Notes: generated from the sequence alone by a model not told the origin. A stretch of 64,000 bases of DNA from Hyphomicrobiales bacterium (GCA_900466475.1 UBMI01000032.1:124001-188000), one strand, 5' to 3'. Shown: positions 16,360 to 26,123, numbered from the stretch's first letter. A program made the numbers and translations.

Positions 16360-17988
16360 TTAGTAAACATTCCGCCCACCTCCCGCTCTCGCGACAGGCA
16401 ACGGCATGGTAAAATCGTCGTTTTCGTATTCGTCTTCGACCGCTTCCGGACGCGCCGCGATCGCAACCTGCCGGGGCGGGGCGGCACGTGCCGGCTGCGG
16501 CCGGGTTGCATAAGTGTTTTCACGGGCAATGCGGAATTCACGGATCGTCTGGCCAAGCTCGAGAATGACCGTGTAGAGGTGATCGGCGCCTTCCGCAGAA
16601 CGCTCGGCGAAGCTTGCATTGTCTGCCACTTCGCCGCCGAGACCCTTTACATCGGCAGTCGCGGCTTCGAGGCCGGCGGCATGTTCACCGGTCTCGCTGG
16701 CGATATTGGCGATCGCGGCGTTGATGTCAGTCACCTGGCGGACGATACTGGCAATCGAATCCTGCGTGCGTCCGACCATCTGCACGCCGGCGTCGACCTG
16801 CGTCTTGGTGGTGGTCACCAGCGTCTTGATTTCACGGGCCGCTTCTGCGGAGCGCTGGGCGAGTGCCCGCACTTCCTGCGCCACGACGGCAAAGCCGCGG
16901 CCAGATTCGCCGGCGCGTGCGGCTTCGATGCCAGCATTCAGGGCGAGCAGGTTCGTCTGGAAGGCGATCTCGTCGATCGCGCCGATAATCTGGCCGATCT
17001 TCTCCGCAGACTGTTCGATATCGGCCATGGCGTTGATTGCCCGGCCGACGACCTCGCCGCTTTCCTCGACGGCGGCACGCGTGGCTGCGGCCGCCTTTTC
17101 GGCAGCGCGGCTGCCCGCAGCACCCTCGCGGACCCGCTCGGCAATGCCGGCAAGGGCGGCAGCGGAAAGCTGCAGGCGCCCGGCCTGACCGGACGCATTA
17201 CCGGCAAAGCTGCGGGATGCGCCGGCAAGCGATTGTGTTGCGGCTTCGGCCTTCGCATTGCGCTCGGCAATCGCAGCAAATTCCGTCTGGAGGTTGTCGA
17301 GGGCCGCGTTCAGCGCTGCAGCAATGTCGGCGTGAGCGCCATCGACCGGTGCGCGCTGCGTCAAGTCCCGGGCTGACAGGCTTTCGATGACTTCACTGAA
17401 GATACGGGCGATTTCCGTCTCACCTTCGGCACGCTGATCGGCGAGTGTGCGCTGCTGCGTGGCGCGCAGCGCATTGAAACGCAGTGAGACGGCGATTTCG
17501 ACATCGACCATGACGATGCGGATGATCGATGTCATCAGGTCGGTGATCTCGCGAGCACGACGCTTGGCCGACGGCAGGACCGGGCGGCCCGCCAGTTCAT
17601 CGGCGAGACCGGAAATCACGTGCTCCAGCATAACGCCATGGCCTGCCACGTGCCAGCGGGGATCCAGGCCGATCTTGCTTTCGGTATCGGAGAGAACCTT
17701 GACGCGTTCCGCGTAGAGGCTGTCGAATCGTGCATCCGTCAACACATCCCAGTGTGAGGATTGCAGGTCGTGAAGGCGCTCGATCTGACGCTCGCTTTCG
17801 AAATTGCGCGCGGCATCCGGGAAAGACTGGAAACGATGGAAGAGATCGCGCAGGCCGGCCTTCAGATGAGCTTCAAGGGCAGGCCGATTGCGGCGGACCA
17901 TCTCGCACTGGTCGGTGTCGAGACCTGCAAAGCGCAGGCGGTCACGCAGGCTGCCTGCCTGTGCTCCACGAGCCTGATCTGATGGCAT
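16360..17988 (-). CDS. icpA: Soluble chemoreceptor with N-terminal globin-coupled sensor domain (IcpA-like)
   Basis: This 542-residue methyl-accepting chemotaxis protein has no transmembrane segment. Residues about 10-180 resemble a protoglobin/globin-coupled sensor (RDRLRFAGLDTDQCEMVRRN; later IGLDPRWHVAGHGVML, whose histidines could include a haem ligand). The C-terminal half is a signalling coiled coil with the conserved hairpin tip IDEIAFQTNLLALNAGIEAA and GRGFAVVAQEVRALAQRSAE. It heads the che operon as icpA/mcpE-type genes do in rhizobia. An upstream TTG is in frame; ATG at 17988 with GGGGCAGG ahead is preferred. Oxygen sensing is inferred from the fold only. Confidence 0.88.
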   Translation of the reverse strand: MPSDQARGAQAGSLRDRLRFAGLDTDQCEMVRRNRPALEAHLKAGLRDLFHRFQSFPDAARNFESERQIERLHDLQSSHWDVLTDARFDSLYAERVKVLSDTESKIGLDPRWHVAGHGVMLEHVISGLADELAGRPVLPSAKRRAREITDLMTSIIRIVMVDVEIAVSLRFNALRATQQRTLADQRAEGETEIARIFSEVIESLSARDLTQRAPVDGAHADIAAALNAALDNLQTEFAAIAERNAKAEAATQSLAGASRSFAGNASGQAGRLQLSAAALAGIAERVREGAAGSRAAEKAAAATRAAVEESGEVVGRAINAMADIEQSAEKIGQIIGAIDEIAFQTNLLALNAGIEAARAGESGRGFAVVAQEVRALAQRSAEAAREIKTLVTTTKTQVDAGVQMVGRTQDSIASIVRQVTDINAAIANIASETGEHAAGLEAATADVKGLGGEVADNASFAERSAEGADHLYTVILELGQTIREFRIARENTYATRPQPARAAPPRQVAIAARPEAVEDEYENDDFTMPLPVARAGGGRNVY

Positions 17989-18424
17989 ATCCTGCCCCAA
18001 CGCCTGTCCCCAACCACTTTCCGGGCTAACCCGGCCAAAAACTTTTGACGTTTCCGAAGAACGCTACGCACGGAGACCGTCTTCGCCATCGGTAACGACC
18101 GACGGACTGAAGCCTCCTGATCAGCAATTCTGTTTCGGAGCTGCCTGAAGAGATGGATACCGGATCGACCCGGTACGGCGGGGCGGCGTCATGCCTGGTG
18201 GGAACGAGTGCATCTTCCCATTCCGACGTGTAACCCAATGTTTATGGTTAATTCCTTGCTTGAAGGTTAATAAGCCCTTCGCGTCGATAGCTTTTGAAAC
18301 AATTCGCCAGACTTGACCTAGTAAATACTGGCACAGAGTTGCATCGCTGCTACAAGGCACACGCAAGCTCTATGTTATAGAGCCGATTTGAAGAGCCTGA
18401 CATGATGTCAACAAGGAAAGAGAA
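17989..18424. other. Non-coding region upstream of the che operon
   Basis: This 436-base gap separates the chemoreceptor gene (leftward) from a small membrane-peptide gene (rightward). Short frames here lack start sites and codon bias. It should contain the promoter of the whole icpA-cheS-cheY1-cheA operon and that of the peptide, but I cannot place promoter boxes with confidence. Confidence 0.55.
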
Positions 18425-18538
18425 ATGATAGTTCTCGGAATGGGTTCCTGCCTGATCGCGATTGCGATCGCCGCGGCCATCACCCTCCTCGATGTGATCG
18501 CGGCACACCGCGACAGCCGCACTCTTCGCGTCTTCTAA
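18425..18538 (+). CDS. Putative 37-residue single-span membrane peptide
   Basis: A short frame reads MIVLGMGSCLIAIAIAAAIT, then LLDVIAAHRDSRTLRVF and TAA. The first 25 residues form one uninterrupted hydrophobic helix followed by a positively charged tail, the layout of a small inner-membrane protein with its tail in the cytoplasm. AAGGAAAG lies about five bases upstream of the ATG, an unusually good ribosome-binding site for chance. Codons are GC-ending. I do not recognise the family. It is the only coding candidate between icpA and the glycosyltransferase gene. Confidence 0.55.
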   Translation: MIVLGMGSCLIAIAIAAAITLLDVIAAHRDSRTLRVF

Positions 18539-18634
18539 GCCGCCGCCCTCCGACGCTCCTTACCTTTCCCGTTGGCAGCCCGATACCGTTGGTGTATCGA
18601 CACGCGCTCCTGTGTCAGCGGAAGTAACCAATTA

Positions 18635-20059
18635 ATGTCAGCTCGGACCGGCCTCTTCATCATTCTGGCGTTCACGATTTTCCGCCTCGTGACGCTTCAT
18701 TTTGATACAACGGATCTGTTCGTCGATGAGGCGCAATACTGGTTCTGGTCTCAGAATCTCGATTTCGGCTATTATTCAAAACCGCCGATGATCGCCTGGG
18801 TGCTCAGGATCTTTACCGAGCTTACCGGCTCCAGCGACATTTACTGGCTGCGGTTTCCCGGCCCTCTCTTCCACATGGCAACCGCGCTGGTGCTGATGAA
18901 AATGGCGAAGCGCTTCATCGGGCAGGAGATCGAAGGCTGGGTGGGCGCGACCTATATTACGCTGCCGGCGGTTGCGCTTTCCTCTGTCTTCTTTTCCACC
19001 GACGTCATCCTGCTCTTCTTCATAGGCATTGCGCTCATAGCCTATTTCGAGTTGATGCGGCGTCGCTCTGTCGGGCTGGCTCTCCTCATGGGTGTCGGCG
19101 TGGGGCTGGCGTTCCTGACGAAATATGCCGTGCTCTTCCTTGTGCCGGGCGGCGCGATCGCGATGCTGCTCATTCCGGCGGCGCGCATCTCGGTGCGCGA
19201 TTTCATCATCGCGGTCGTTACATCGGCAGTCGTCGCCGTCCCGAACCTCTGGTGGAACCTCCAGAACAACAATACGACGGTGCGCCACACGCAGGATATC
19301 GCCCACTGGAGCGATCTCGGCATCAATATCCGCGGCGGGCTGGAATTCTTCTCGGCGCAGTTTGGCGTCGTCGGCCCGATCGTCTTCTTTGCCATGCTCT
19401 GGGCCGTCTGGAACATGATCCGCGGCCGCAGCGAGCCGCGCGAGAAGATACTCGTCTTGCTGTCGATCCCGGTCGTGCTGCTCATTACCTTGCAGGCGAC
19501 AATTGCCAAAGCCTATGCCAACTGGGCCGTAACGGCCTATGTGGCAGGCATCGTGCTTGCCGTCTGGGTGCTTTATCGCCTGTGGCCGAAGGGGCTCAGA
19601 ACATCGCTCACCATCAATGGCATTGCCTGCCTGCTCTTCCCTTTCGCAACGATCTTCTCGCATCAACTGGTGCTGCCCAACGGCAAGGAAGTCATGGAAC
19701 GCTATCTCGGCCGGTCCGAAGTCAGCCGTGAAGCTGCCGATCTTGCCGCGCAGGCCGGCGCCGGCATCATCGTCACCGACAACAGGGACATGGTCGCCGA
19801 CCTCTTCCACACTCTGCGGGATACGTCCTACAAGATCTATGCCCGTCCGCCGGCCGATCTGCCGGACAGCTATTACGAGCAGGAATTCGCCCTGCCGGCC
19901 GATACCAACGGGCAAGTCCTATTCCTGACTTCCAAGCCGCTGAACTGCGCAAACGAAACGCCGGAAATGCTGAAAAGCTGGCAGCCGGAAAAAGGTAACT
20001 ACAAAGGCGATACGATCTATGTCTACAAGGTCGGCGCGGCCTGCCTGATGCGGCCCTGA
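18635..20059 (+). CDS. GT39/ArnT-like integral membrane glycosyltransferase
   Basis: This 474-residue membrane protein belongs to the PMT_2/GT39 group, which uses polyprenyl-phosphate sugars on the periplasmic side to modify lipid A or other glycans. The diagnostic N-terminal stretch is present: FVDEAQYWFWSQNLDFGYYS followed by KPPMIAWVLRI, with the catalytic Asp-Glu pair. About ten hydrophobic segments follow, then a soluble C-terminal domain of roughly 100 residues. The frame opens earlier, but MSARTGLFIILAF at 18635 gives the expected N-terminus. The substrate cannot be told from sequence. It is monocistronic, convergent with the next gene. Confidence 0.85.
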   Translation: MSARTGLFIILAFTIFRLVTLHFDTTDLFVDEAQYWFWSQNLDFGYYSKPPMIAWVLRIFTELTGSSDIYWLRFPGPLFHMATALVLMKMAKRFIGQEIEGWVGATYITLPAVALSSVFFSTDVILLFFIGIALIAYFELMRRRSVGLALLMGVGVGLAFLTKYAVLFLVPGGAIAMLLIPAARISVRDFIIAVVTSAVVAVPNLWWNLQNNNTTVRHTQDIAHWSDLGINIRGGLEFFSAQFGVVGPIVFFAMLWAVWNMIRGRSEPREKILVLLSIPVVLLITLQATIAKAYANWAVTAYVAGIVLAVWVLYRLWPKGLRTSLTINGIACLLFPFATIFSHQLVLPNGKEVMERYLGRSEVSREAADLAAQAGAGIIVTDNRDMVADLFHTLRDTSYKIYARPPADLPDSYYEQEFALPADTNGQVLFLTSKPLNCANETPEMLKSWQPEKGNYKGDTIYVYKVGAACLMRP

Positions 20060-20065
20060 GGAAGT

Positions 20066-20371
20066 TCAATTCACGGAGCCGGGCAGGCAGAGGCCGGTTC
20101 CGCAGCCTTCTATTTCAATAAATTTTACGCCGCCCTCCTCGAAGGCAAGGCGCAACTGTGCCTCCGTCGCGCGATGGATTTCGTGATGACGGCCTTCATA
20201 GTCGCGGATCGTGCTGCGGGAGACGGCTGCCTTGTCAGCAAGATCCGTCTGCGTCCAATCAAGCAGCCCACGAGCCGCTCGGCACAAAGCGGGCGTCAGA
20301 ATTGTTTCTTTTGCACCTTGACCCATAATTCCAAGCCGCCCATATTGGTCGATATAAATCATATATGTCAT
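20066..20371 (-). CDS. XRE-family helix-turn-helix regulator
   Basis: This small protein has an XRE/Cro-type DNA-binding domain, CRAARGLLDWTQTDLADKAA followed by VSRSTIRDYEG, that fills most of its length. Such compact rhizobial regulators often occur alone beside transporter genes. The ATG at 20371 gives 101 residues; an internal ATG at 20326 (MGQGAKETILTP) gives 86 and may be the true start, since neither has a strong ribosome-binding site. It is divergent from the antiporter gene 34 bases away, so it could regulate itself and that gene; this is inference. Confidence 0.8.
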   Translation of the reverse strand: MTYMIYIDQYGRLGIMGQGAKETILTPALCRAARGLLDWTQTDLADKAAVSRSTIRDYEGRHHEIHRATEAQLRLAFEEGGVKFIEIEGCGTGLCLPGSVN

Positions 20372-20405
20372 GTTTTGAACAGGATTTCCAGACCGGGAGA
20401 GAGCG

Positions 20406-22223
20406 ATGCCTCACGATACGCCTTTGATTTCGACAATCGTCGGCGGCCTCGTGCTGGCATTTATTCTAGGCGCGATCGCCAATCGCCTGCGCCTTCCTCC
20501 ACTTGTGGGATATCTTGTCGCGGGCGTTCTCGTCGGCCCCCATACGCCGGGTTTCGTTGCCGATCAAAGCCTTGCGCCGGAGCTTGCGGAAATCGGCGTC
20601 ATCCTACTGATGTTCGGCGTCGGCCTGCACTTTTCCCTTAAGGACCTGCTCTCCGTGCGAGGCATCGCGGTGCCGGGTGCTGTCGTACAGATCGGCTTTG
20701 CCACGCTGCTCGGCTGGGGTCTCGGCGCATTTCTCGGGTGGCCGACGGGGGGCAGCCTCGTCTTCGGCCTTGCGCTTTCCGTCGCCTCGACGGTGGTGCT
20801 GCTGAAAGCCCTGCAGGAGCGGCGTCTTGTCGAAACGGAACGCGGTCGTATCGCCGTCGGCTGGCTGATCGTCGAAGACCTAGCCATGGTGCTGGCTCTG
20901 GTGCTGATCCCGGCCGCGGCCAGTATCACCGGCGATGGTCATGGCCCGGTCGAACCTCTTTCGGCGGGCCTCAACCGGCTTCTCGGCCTCGATCTCGGCG
21001 TCGGCGGCATCATCGCCATGACGCTGGTCAAGGTCGCGCTGTTCGTCGCGCTCATGCTGGTCTTCGGCCGCAAGCTCATTCCCTGGACGATGCATCGCAT
21101 CGCCCATACGGGCTCGCGCGAGCTTTTCCGCCTCGGCGTGCTGGCCATCGCACTCGGCGTCGCCTTTGGCGCATCCAAGCTTTTCGGCGTGTCGCTGGCA
21201 CTCGGCGCCTTCTTTGCCGGCATGGTTCTCGCCGAAAGCGAACTCAGCCATCGCGCCGCCCAGGAAAGCCTGCCGCTTCGCGATGCCTTTGCGGTGCTCT
21301 TCTTCGTCTCCGTCGGCATGCTGTTCGATCCGAACATCCTGATCGAAAGGCCGCTGCCGGTACTCGCGACCGTCTTCATCATCGTGATCGGCAAATCCGT
21401 GGCGGCGTTCCTGATCGTCCTGCTTTTCAGGAAGCCGGTCGGCACGGCGCTGACGATCTCCGCGAGCCTCGGGCAGATCGGCGAATTTTCCTTTATCCTC
21501 GCCGCCCTCGGCGTCGATCTCGGCCTACTGCCGGAGGAAGGCCGAGACCTGATCCTTGCCGGCGCGATCATCTCGATCATTCTCAACCCCCTGCTCTTCT
21601 TCGTCTGTGACCGCATGCGGCCGCTCCTCGAAGCCAAGCGCGAGGAGCCGGCGGAAGCTCCAGTTCCGGCAACGGATACCGTCACAGCACATGTGGAAGA
21701 ACACGTTGACGCGGACGACGTTCACCCGACGGCACTGAAAGGCCACTCAATCCTCGTCGGCTATGGCCGCGTCGGCAGCATTGTCGGCCAGAACCTCAAG
21801 TCCGCAGGCACTCCTTTCCTTGTCATCGAGGATTCCGACAAGCGCATTGCAGAGCTGCTTGCGCAGGGAATCGAAGTGCTCTCCGGAAATGCCGTCAGCC
21901 GCGAAACACTCGGCCTCGCCAATATCGCCGGCGCCCGCAGCCTCGTCATCGCCATTCCGAATGCCTTCGAAGCCTGCAGCATTGCCGAGCAGGGCCGCAC
22001 CATCAATCCATCGATCCTGATCGTTGCGCGCGCTCATTCCGACGCCGAGGTAGACGAACTGCGGCAATACGGCGCCGATACCGTGATCATGGGTGAGCGG
22101 GAAATTGCGCTTGGCATGGTTGACCGGCTCGCTCAAGTGCATCATGACAGTGCACCCTATGAAGACGGACCTTCGGCTGGTACAATCGTGCCGTCGGTGG
22201 AGCCTCCGCCGGAAAAAGAATGA
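20406..22223 (+). CDS. CPA2-family monovalent cation:proton antiporter (KefB/YbaL-like) with TrkA-N domain
   Basis: This 605-residue transporter has the Na+/H+ exchanger domain of CPA2 proteins (about 12 membrane helices, residues 1-400: FILGAIANRLRLPPLVGYLV, GDGH and GASKLFGVSLALGAFFAG) and a C-terminal RCK/TrkA-N nucleotide-binding domain (SILVGYGRVGSIVGQNL, then VIEDSDKRIAELLAQGIEVL). The usual role is glutathione- or nucleotide-gated K+ efflux coupled to H+ entry. The C-terminal part matches the YbaL subgroup best. GGGAGAGAG precedes the ATG. Confidence 0.9.
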   Translation: MPHDTPLISTIVGGLVLAFILGAIANRLRLPPLVGYLVAGVLVGPHTPGFVADQSLAPELAEIGVILLMFGVGLHFSLKDLLSVRGIAVPGAVVQIGFATLLGWGLGAFLGWPTGGSLVFGLALSVASTVVLLKALQERRLVETERGRIAVGWLIVEDLAMVLALVLIPAAASITGDGHGPVEPLSAGLNRLLGLDLGVGGIIAMTLVKVALFVALMLVFGRKLIPWTMHRIAHTGSRELFRLGVLAIALGVAFGASKLFGVSLALGAFFAGMVLAESELSHRAAQESLPLRDAFAVLFFVSVGMLFDPNILIERPLPVLATVFIIVIGKSVAAFLIVLLFRKPVGTALTISASLGQIGEFSFILAALGVDLGLLPEEGRDLILAGAIISIILNPLLFFVCDRMRPLLEAKREEPAEAPVPATDTVTAHVEEHVDADDVHPTALKGHSILVGYGRVGSIVGQNLKSAGTPFLVIEDSDKRIAELLAQGIEVLSGNAVSRETLGLANIAGARSLVIAIPNAFEACSIAEQGRTINPSILIVARAHSDAEVDELRQYGADTVIMGEREIALGMVDRLAQVHHDSAPYEDGPSAGTIVPSVEPPPEKE

Positions 22224-22238
22224 GAGATTGGCGCGCCT

Positions 22239-22658
22239 TTGAGCCGATTCGGGAGTGAAATCGCTGAGACAGGGGAGACGGAGCTGGGTCAGCGCCGTCT
22301 GGCAAGTCGTATTGCCGCTTCCGTTGTCGTCGCGTTTCTCGCCTATCTCGGCCTGCTCTTCGGCGGCAATATCGTCATCGGCCCGTCGTCGGCGCCGAAC
22401 AGCCTGTCGTCTTCCAGCCGGGATTCGCAGCAGACGCAGGTGACTGCGCGCGACGCCATTCGCGGCTTGCTGATCAGCGACCGCAAGATGGCACCGAAAC
22501 AGCAGGTCCACGATGCCGGCCCGGCATCGCTGAACGCTGCGCCCGCACTGCATATTGCCGACTGGCGCCAGGCCGCCCCGGCACCTGAGTTTGAAGCCCC
22601 GCTGCGGCCTGCCACAGCCCGGGCTCACCAGCCTCGCGCACCGCCGCAGGCTGCCTGA
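22239..22658 (+). CDS. Hypothetical single-span membrane protein
   Basis: The frame of 139 codons starts with TTG (SRFGSEIAETGETELGQRR). It has one predicted transmembrane helix (ASVVVAFLAYLGLLFGGNIV) and a Pro/Ala/Gln-rich periplasmic tail (FEAPLRPATARAHQPRAPPQ). Codon third positions are GC-rich as in neighbours. There is no recognised domain, and the start is not supported by a clear ribosome-binding site. It starts 15 bases after the antiporter gene and could be co-transcribed. The antisense frames here look weaker, but I am only moderately sure this is a gene. Confidence 0.5.
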   Translation: MSRFGSEIAETGETELGQRRLASRIAASVVVAFLAYLGLLFGGNIVIGPSSAPNSLSSSSRDSQQTQVTARDAIRGLLISDRKMAPKQQVHDAGPASLNAAPALHIADWRQAAPAPEFEAPLRPATARAHQPRAPPQAA

Positions 22659-22752
22659 ATCACGTCACCTTCGGGTGCTTCTGATCAAATAGACATGTAG
22701 ACATGCCGCAGCGCGGTCGCGCCGGCCAAAGCATTATCCAAGGACTTAAAAC

Positions 22753-25302
22753 ATGCGCAATTCACCATGGCTGGTGTTCACCTATACGGTGATCATTGTG
22801 CTCGGCCTGTTGATCGCCCTTCCAAACGCGCTGCCGCCAAGCGTGCTCCAGCGCATTCCTGCCTGGCTGCCGCATAGCCAGGTCTCCCTCGGTCTCGACC
22901 TTCGCGGCGGTTCGCACCTCGTGCTCGAAGTCGATGAGGCCGATCTCACCAAGGAGCGCCTGAACTCGCTGCTGCAGGACGCGCGCCGCGTGCTGCGCGA
23001 AAAGAACATTCAGCCGAAGTCGATCGTCCGCAACAATAACAATATCGTTGTTTCGCTCGCCGATCCCCAGCAGAGCGATGCTGCCGTCACGCAACTTCGC
23101 ACCCTTGGCAATGTGATCTCTAGCGGCATCAGCGCCGGCCAGTCCGACCTTGCGGTCACGGCCGATGGCGGCAATATCACCATTGGCTTCTCGCCGGCCG
23201 GTATTGCAACCAATGTCGACAATGCCGTCGCACAGAGCCTTGAAGTCATCCGCCAGCGCGTCGACCAGGTCGGCGTTGCCGAGCCGACGATCCAGCGCAT
23301 CGGCTCCAACCGTATTCTCGTCCAGCTTCCGGGCGCACAGGATCCGTCCCGCCTTCGCGAACTTCTTGGCTCCACCGCCAAGATGTCCTTCCATATGCTC
23401 GCCCCGAACGGCCAGGCCGGCCCCGGCGTGACGATCATGAAGGACGACGAAGGCAACTCCTATCCGGTTCTCGACCGCGTCGAAATTTCCGGCGACCGCC
23501 TCTCGGATGCCCGCGTCAGCTTCGACCAGAACCAGCAGCCGGTCGTTACCTTCCGCTTCGACAGCGCTGGTGCTACCCGCTTTGCCGATATTACCCGTCA
23601 GAATGTCGGCAATCCCTTCGCCATCGTGCTTGACGACAAGGTGCTGAGCGCGCCTGTCATCCGCGAGCCGATCACCGGCGGTTCGGGGCAGATCTCCGGC
23701 AACTTCACGACTGAGAGCGCCAATACGCTCGCGGCCATGCTGCGCGCCGGCGCCCTGCCCGCCAAGCTGACCGTCATCGAAGAACGCACCGTCGGCGCCG
23801 ATCTCGGCGCGGACGCGATCAAGATGGGCCTCTATGCCGGTGTCGTCGGCTTCGTGCTCGTCGCCGCCTTCATCTTCGTGCTCTACGGCACCTGGGGCAT
23901 TCTCGCCAATATCGCGCTTCTTATCCACACGATCCTGACCTTCTCGGCACTGACGCTTGTCGGCGCGACGCTGACCCTGCCCGGCATCGCCGGCGTCGTG
24001 CTCGGCATCGGCCTTGCGGTCGACGCGAACGTCCTGATCAACGAGCGCATCCGTGAAGAAACGCGCAAGGGCAAGAGTGCCTTTGCGGCAATCGACACCG
24101 GCTTCCGCCGCGCCTACTCGACCATTATCGACGGCAACATGACGGCGCTCATCGCTGCCGCCATCCTGTTCTGGTTCGGCTCCGGCCCAGTTCGCGGCTT
24201 TGCCGTGACCATGGCGCTCGGCCTGATCATCTCGATGTTCACCTCGGTCGCCTTCGTGCGTGTCACGATGATCGAGATCGCCCGTCGTCGGAAGTTGAAA
24301 GTCCTGAACATCAAGCCGCTGATCCCCTTCAGCCCCTACGACAAGCATATCCAGTTCATGAAGGCACGCTTCTTCGGCGTGACCGTCTCCGCGCTGCTGT
24401 CGATCGCTTCAATCGCCCTCTTCATCTATCCGGGCCTCAACTACGGCGTCGACTTCCGTGGCGGTATCCAGATGTCGGTGAAGACGCAAGACGCTGCCGA
24501 TCTCGGCCGCTTCCGCGAAGGTCTGAACGGCCTTGGCCTCGGCGAAGTCGCGCTGCAGTCCTTCGGCGACAACAAGACCATGCTGGTGCGCGCGCAACGC
24601 CAGGACGGTGGTGAGGAAGCACAGACGGCCGCGGTGACCAAACTGAAGGCCGAGATCGTCAAGATCGACCCGTCGGCGACCGTGACCGGTACCGACGTCA
24701 TCGGTCCGAAGGTTTCCGGCGAGCTTGCCTGGGCCGGTATCCTGTCGGTCGTGGTCGCAAGCCTTGCGATGCTGTTCTACATCTGGTTCCGCTTCGAATG
24801 GCCGTTTGCGGTCGGCGCCATCGTCACTCTGGTGCTCGACGTGACCAAGGCGATCGGCTTCTTCGCGTTGACGGGACTGGACTTCAACCTGACGGCCATC
24901 GCAGCCATCCTGACGCTGGTCGGCTATTCGGTGAACGACAAGGTCGTCGTCTACGACCGCATGCGTGAAAACATGCGCCTCTACAAGTCGATGCCGCTGC
25001 GCGAAATCATCGACAAGTCGATCAACGAGACGCTGGCCCGAAGCCTCTATACCAATGCGACGGCCTTCCTCTCGCTGCTGCCGATGGCAATCTGGGGCGG
25101 CAGTGCCGTGGAAAGCTTCGCGATCCCAATGGCCTTCGGCATTCTCGTTGCCGCTGCATCGTCGATCTTCATCGCAGCGCCGATCCTGCTCTTCCTCGGC
25201 GACTGGCGCCGCCGCCATGCCAAGGCAGTCGCGGCTTCGAACGATGCAGCCGTGGAAATCATTCCGCCGGATGCAGGCCAGCCGCGCAAAACGGCAGGCT
25301 AA
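22753..25302 (+). CDS. secDF: Fused protein translocase subunit SecDF
   Basis: SecD and SecF use proton flow to pull exported proteins out of the Sec channel; many alphaproteobacteria encode separate genes but some carry a fusion, as here (849 residues). The SecD half (1-520) shows SLGLDLRGGSHLVLEVD, the P1 periplasmic domain and helices with TLPGIAGVVLGIGLAVDANV. The SecF half (about 530-849) restarts with a helix, then GVDFRGGIQMSVK, and has LTLVGYSVNDKVVVYDRMRE. All twelve helices can be traced. A strong terminator follows. Confidence 0.96.
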   Translation: MRNSPWLVFTYTVIIVLGLLIALPNALPPSVLQRIPAWLPHSQVSLGLDLRGGSHLVLEVDEADLTKERLNSLLQDARRVLREKNIQPKSIVRNNNNIVVSLADPQQSDAAVTQLRTLGNVISSGISAGQSDLAVTADGGNITIGFSPAGIATNVDNAVAQSLEVIRQRVDQVGVAEPTIQRIGSNRILVQLPGAQDPSRLRELLGSTAKMSFHMLAPNGQAGPGVTIMKDDEGNSYPVLDRVEISGDRLSDARVSFDQNQQPVVTFRFDSAGATRFADITRQNVGNPFAIVLDDKVLSAPVIREPITGGSGQISGNFTTESANTLAAMLRAGALPAKLTVIEERTVGADLGADAIKMGLYAGVVGFVLVAAFIFVLYGTWGILANIALLIHTILTFSALTLVGATLTLPGIAGVVLGIGLAVDANVLINERIREETRKGKSAFAAIDTGFRRAYSTIIDGNMTALIAAAILFWFGSGPVRGFAVTMALGLIISMFTSVAFVRVTMIEIARRRKLKVLNIKPLIPFSPYDKHIQFMKARFFGVTVSALLSIASIALFIYPGLNYGVDFRGGIQMSVKTQDAADLGRFREGLNGLGLGEVALQSFGDNKTMLVRAQRQDGGEEAQTAAVTKLKAEIVKIDPSATVTGTDVIGPKVSGELAWAGILSVVVASLAMLFYIWFRFEWPFAVGAIVTLVLDVTKAIGFFALTGLDFNLTAIAAILTLVGYSVNDKVVVYDRMRENMRLYKSMPLREIIDKSINETLARSLYTNATAFLSLLPMAIWGGSAVESFAIPMAFGILVAAASSIFIAAPILLFLGDWRRRHAKAVAASNDAAVEIIPPDAGQPRKTAG

Positions 25303-25327
25303 ACCGCCGATATTTAACGGACGTGGA

Positions 25328-25360
25328 GAGGGCGCCGGTTGCACAGCCGGCGCCCTCTTT
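25328..25360 (+). terminator. Strong intrinsic terminator after secDF
   Basis: GAGGGCGCCGG (25328-25338) pairs perfectly with CCGGCGCCCTC (25347-25357), an 11-pair stem with an eight-base loop, followed by TTTCT. It ends the secDF transcript before the next kinase gene. Confidence 0.92.
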
Positions 25361-25396
25361 CTATGTTCGGTTCAAAGAGATCGGGAGCACCGCCAC

Positions 25397-26113
25397 ATGT
25401 CTTCCAACCCGACGGCGAAAAAGCCGGAAACCGGTTCCACTGATAATCAGGAGGAGCGTATCAAACGCTTCCTCGCGACCGCTTCGCACGACCTGCAATC
25501 ACCGCTCCGCCATATCGCCATGTATGCGGAAATGCTGCTCGACGATCTTGAACCGACGCTCGACAGCGAACAGCTGCAGAGCTTGAGAACGATCATGGAC
25601 AAGGCCCAGACGGCACAGCGGCTTACCAAGGCATTGATCAGCCTTGCAGGAACGACACCCCAGATCACCATCAGCGACGTGCGCCTCACCGATGTTGCGC
25701 AGGAGGCCTGGAAGCAATCGGTGGAGGAATTTCCCGTGAGCGGCGCCGCACTCGATGCCGACAATCTGCCCCTCATCCGCAGCGATGCGGCAGTTCTGAC
25801 TATTGTTTTGAGACACCTCTTCTCCAATGCGCTGACATACCACGGCGCCGCCGCGCCGCATGTGATCGTGACGGCCGCACGAGAAGCTGCTGACTGGCGC
25901 ATCATCGTCACCGACAACGGCTGCGGCATCGAGCCTGCCTATCGGGAGAAGATCTTCGATGCCTTCTGGAAGCTGCCGAAAGCAGGCAGCGTGCCCGGCC
26001 CGGGGCTTGGCCTCACGACCACGCGGGATCTGCTCGCCGCCTTCGGCGGCGACATCAGGCTCGACCATTCCGATGAGAGCGGCAGCCGCTTTGCGATCCG
26101 CCTGCCGGCATAG
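25397..26113 (+). CDS. Small soluble histidine kinase without sensor domain
   Basis: This 238-residue protein is only a HisKA-HATPase core. Phospho-accepting His31 is in ATASHDLQSPLRHIAMYAE, the N box is LRHLFSNALTYHG, the G1 box DNGCGIEP, the F box FDAFWKLP and the G2 box GPGLGLTTTRDLL. No sensor or membrane segment precedes it, so it must be activated by partner proteins. GGGAG precedes the ATG at 25397. It faces a receiver gene convergently (26124-26561), an obvious candidate partner. The HDLxxPLR style links it to the two other kinases in this island. Confidence 0.88.
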   Translation: MSSNPTAKKPETGSTDNQEERIKRFLATASHDLQSPLRHIAMYAEMLLDDLEPTLDSEQLQSLRTIMDKAQTAQRLTKALISLAGTTPQITISDVRLTDVAQEAWKQSVEEFPVSGAALDADNLPLIRSDAAVLTIVLRHLFSNALTYHGAAAPHVIVTAAREAADWRIIVTDNGCGIEPAYREKIFDAFWKLPKAGSVPGPGLGLTTTRDLLAAFGGDIRLDHSDESGSRFAIRLPA

Positions 26114-26123
26114 AGCTTCCTGG

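Noticed and set aside
22762..24348. Minus-strand open frame of 528 codons opposite secDF
   Set aside because: It is the shadow of the SecD half, which has all family motifs; the antisense product has none.
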